Source: an uncultured bacterium
GTDB lineage: Bacteria; Gemmatimonadota; Gemmatimonadetes; Longimicrobiales; RSA9
Length of the DNA: 23,415 nucleotides
Direction: 5' to 3'
Assembly (NCBI GenBank): GCA_937995995.1
Contig: CALKIP010000134.1
Location: forward strand, 1 to 23,415
In this document: positions 22,644 to 23,415 of the stretch, one piece after another
Layout of the letters: the number at the start of each line of letters is the position of its first letter
Numbering within the stretch: position 1 is the first letter of the stretch
Position numbers and translations under genes: made by a program
Notes under the pieces: model-generated
Seen by the model: the letters and a program-made list of their open reading frames with translations, nothing else
The model's database searches: none
Told to the model about the DNA's origin: nothing

Positions 22644-23415
22644 TCACAACTGCGTCGTCGTCACACCGCCGATGATGATCATCGCGCCGACGATTTGCCA
22701 CACGCCCGGCACTTCGCCCAGCCACAGCCATGCGACGATCATGGCGAGCACCGGCTCCACGTTCGAGTAGATCGCCGTGCGCGTGTTGCCGATGCGGTGC
22801 ACTCCCTGGTACCAGAGCAGGTAGGCGAGCCCGATCCCGAGGATGCCACCGTACGCGACGGCGGCCCAGGCGGAGGGTGAGATGTGGGCCCAATCGACCG
22901 AGGCGAGGCCGGGCAGGCCGAGGAGCACGACCGGGATGGTGCCGATCCAGAGTGTCCACGCCGTGACCGGGACCGAGCCGTAGCGGGCGATCAGGCCGCG
23001 TGCGCCCACCGTGTAGATCGCCCAGGTCGCGGCTGCGGCGATCATCACCAGGTCTCCGCCGAATGTGGCCCGAGATAGCGTGAGCCCACCGCCTCCGCCG
23101 AGGACGACGCATACCATGCCAGCCACCGTGGCCACGACGCCGCTCCAGACTCTGGGGTCGGCACGCTCGTGCCCGAGCGCGGCGGAGAGGAGCGCGACCA
23201 GAATCGGTGTGGTGGCCAGGAGCAGCGCCGCGTTGCCGGCCAGCGTGCGGTCGAGGCCGAAGATGAAGAAGAGCTGGTAGACCACGTTGCCGAGCACGCC
23301 GAGGGCGACGAGCTTCCATACGTCTTCGGCATGCGGCATCGGGATCGGTCCGCGCGTGCGCAGCACCGTCCACACCACGGCGGAGGCGAGCACGAAGCGA
23401 AGTGCGTTGAAGGCG
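22644..23415 (-). CDS. EamA/DMT-family transporter, N-terminus off-window
   Basis: About 257 residues of a drug/metabolite-type transporter are visible. Hydrophobic helices run through ALGVLGNVVYQLFFIFGL, NAALLLATTPILVALLSA, VATVAGMVCVVL, the second half with AAATWAIYTVGARGL, and YGGILGIGLAYLLWYQGV. The last part, SNVEPVLAMIVAWLWLGEVP then GAMIIIGGVTTT, is a typical EamA end. The frame has no start or stop before the right edge, and the usual first helix region is missing. I therefore call it partial and not a gene starting at the GTG at 23393, which matches an internal Val. The family moves amino acids or small metabolites; the substrate is unknown. It lies upstream of Ku with about 205 bases between. 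Confidence 0.88.
   Translation of the reverse strand, partial: AFNALRFVLASAVVWTVLRTRGPIPMPHAEDVWKLVALGVLGNVVYQLFFIFGLDRTLAGNAALLLATTPILVALLSAALGHERADPRVWSGVVATVAGMVCVVLGGGGGLTLSRATFGGDLVMIAAAATWAIYTVGARGLIARYGSVPVTAWTLWIGTIPVVLLGLPGLASVDWAHISPSAWAAVAYGGILGIGLAYLLWYQGVHRIGNTRTAIYSNVEPVLAMIVAWLWLGEVPGVWQIVGAMIIIGGVTTTQL

Overview
This is a high-G+C (roughly two thirds by eye), densely packed bacterial window with GTG and TTG as well as ATG starts and clear GGAGG-type ribosome binding sites. The gene content suggests a free-living aerobic Gram-negative bacterium, with an outer-membrane beta-barrel, lipoproteins, an electron-transfer flavoprotein dehydrogenase and Ku. The style (many SH3b, TIG and BON proteins, Gemmatimonadota-like ETF-QO and M15 variants) makes Gemmatimonadota my best guess, but this is an inference without database support. 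I find 17 protein-coding genes, two of them cut by the window edges, and no tRNA, rRNA, CRISPR array or complete mobile element.

Region 1 (1-5393, minus strand) is a tight run read from right to left: a YIP1-like membrane protein, then fdhD, mobA and moeA, then an ETF-ubiquinone oxidoreductase. The three middle genes handle molybdenum or tungsten cofactor: MoeA inserts the metal, MobA adds the guanine nucleotide, and FdhD passes sulfur to the cofactor of formate dehydrogenase. The ETF-QO gene loses its conserved C-terminus where the base composition changes abruptly, in the first ~86 bases.

Region 2 (5534-6391, plus) is a Tyr/Arg/Gly-rich low-complexity protein ending in a BON domain. Region 3 (6423-12470, minus) is read as outer-membrane barrel, very acidic BON protein, GH15 glucoamylase-like hydrolase, then a tungstate-type ABC importer (tupA, tupB, tupC). 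The importer complements the cofactor genes of region 1, so the window as a whole points to a molybdo- or tungsto-enzyme, most likely a formate dehydrogenase, encoded outside it.

Region 4 (12587-17813, plus) holds three exported proteins: a triple SH3b protein behind a good sigma70-type promoter and a leader hairpin, an M15-type peptidase carrying EF-hand-like loops, and a large lipoprotein with a TIG domain and an HExxH metalloprotease. Two gaps of more than 300 bases lie here, and one contains nested inverted repeats. Region 5 (17858-23415, minus) carries a type I phosphodiesterase, a nicotinate phosphoribosyltransferase, an MFS transporter, Ku, and a partial EamA/DMT transporter at the right edge.

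I do not see an obvious new defence or mobile system. The observations most worth following are the Tyr/Arg/Gly-BON protein and its acidic BON counterpart, the composition break at the left edge, and the structured leader ahead of the M15 peptidase.
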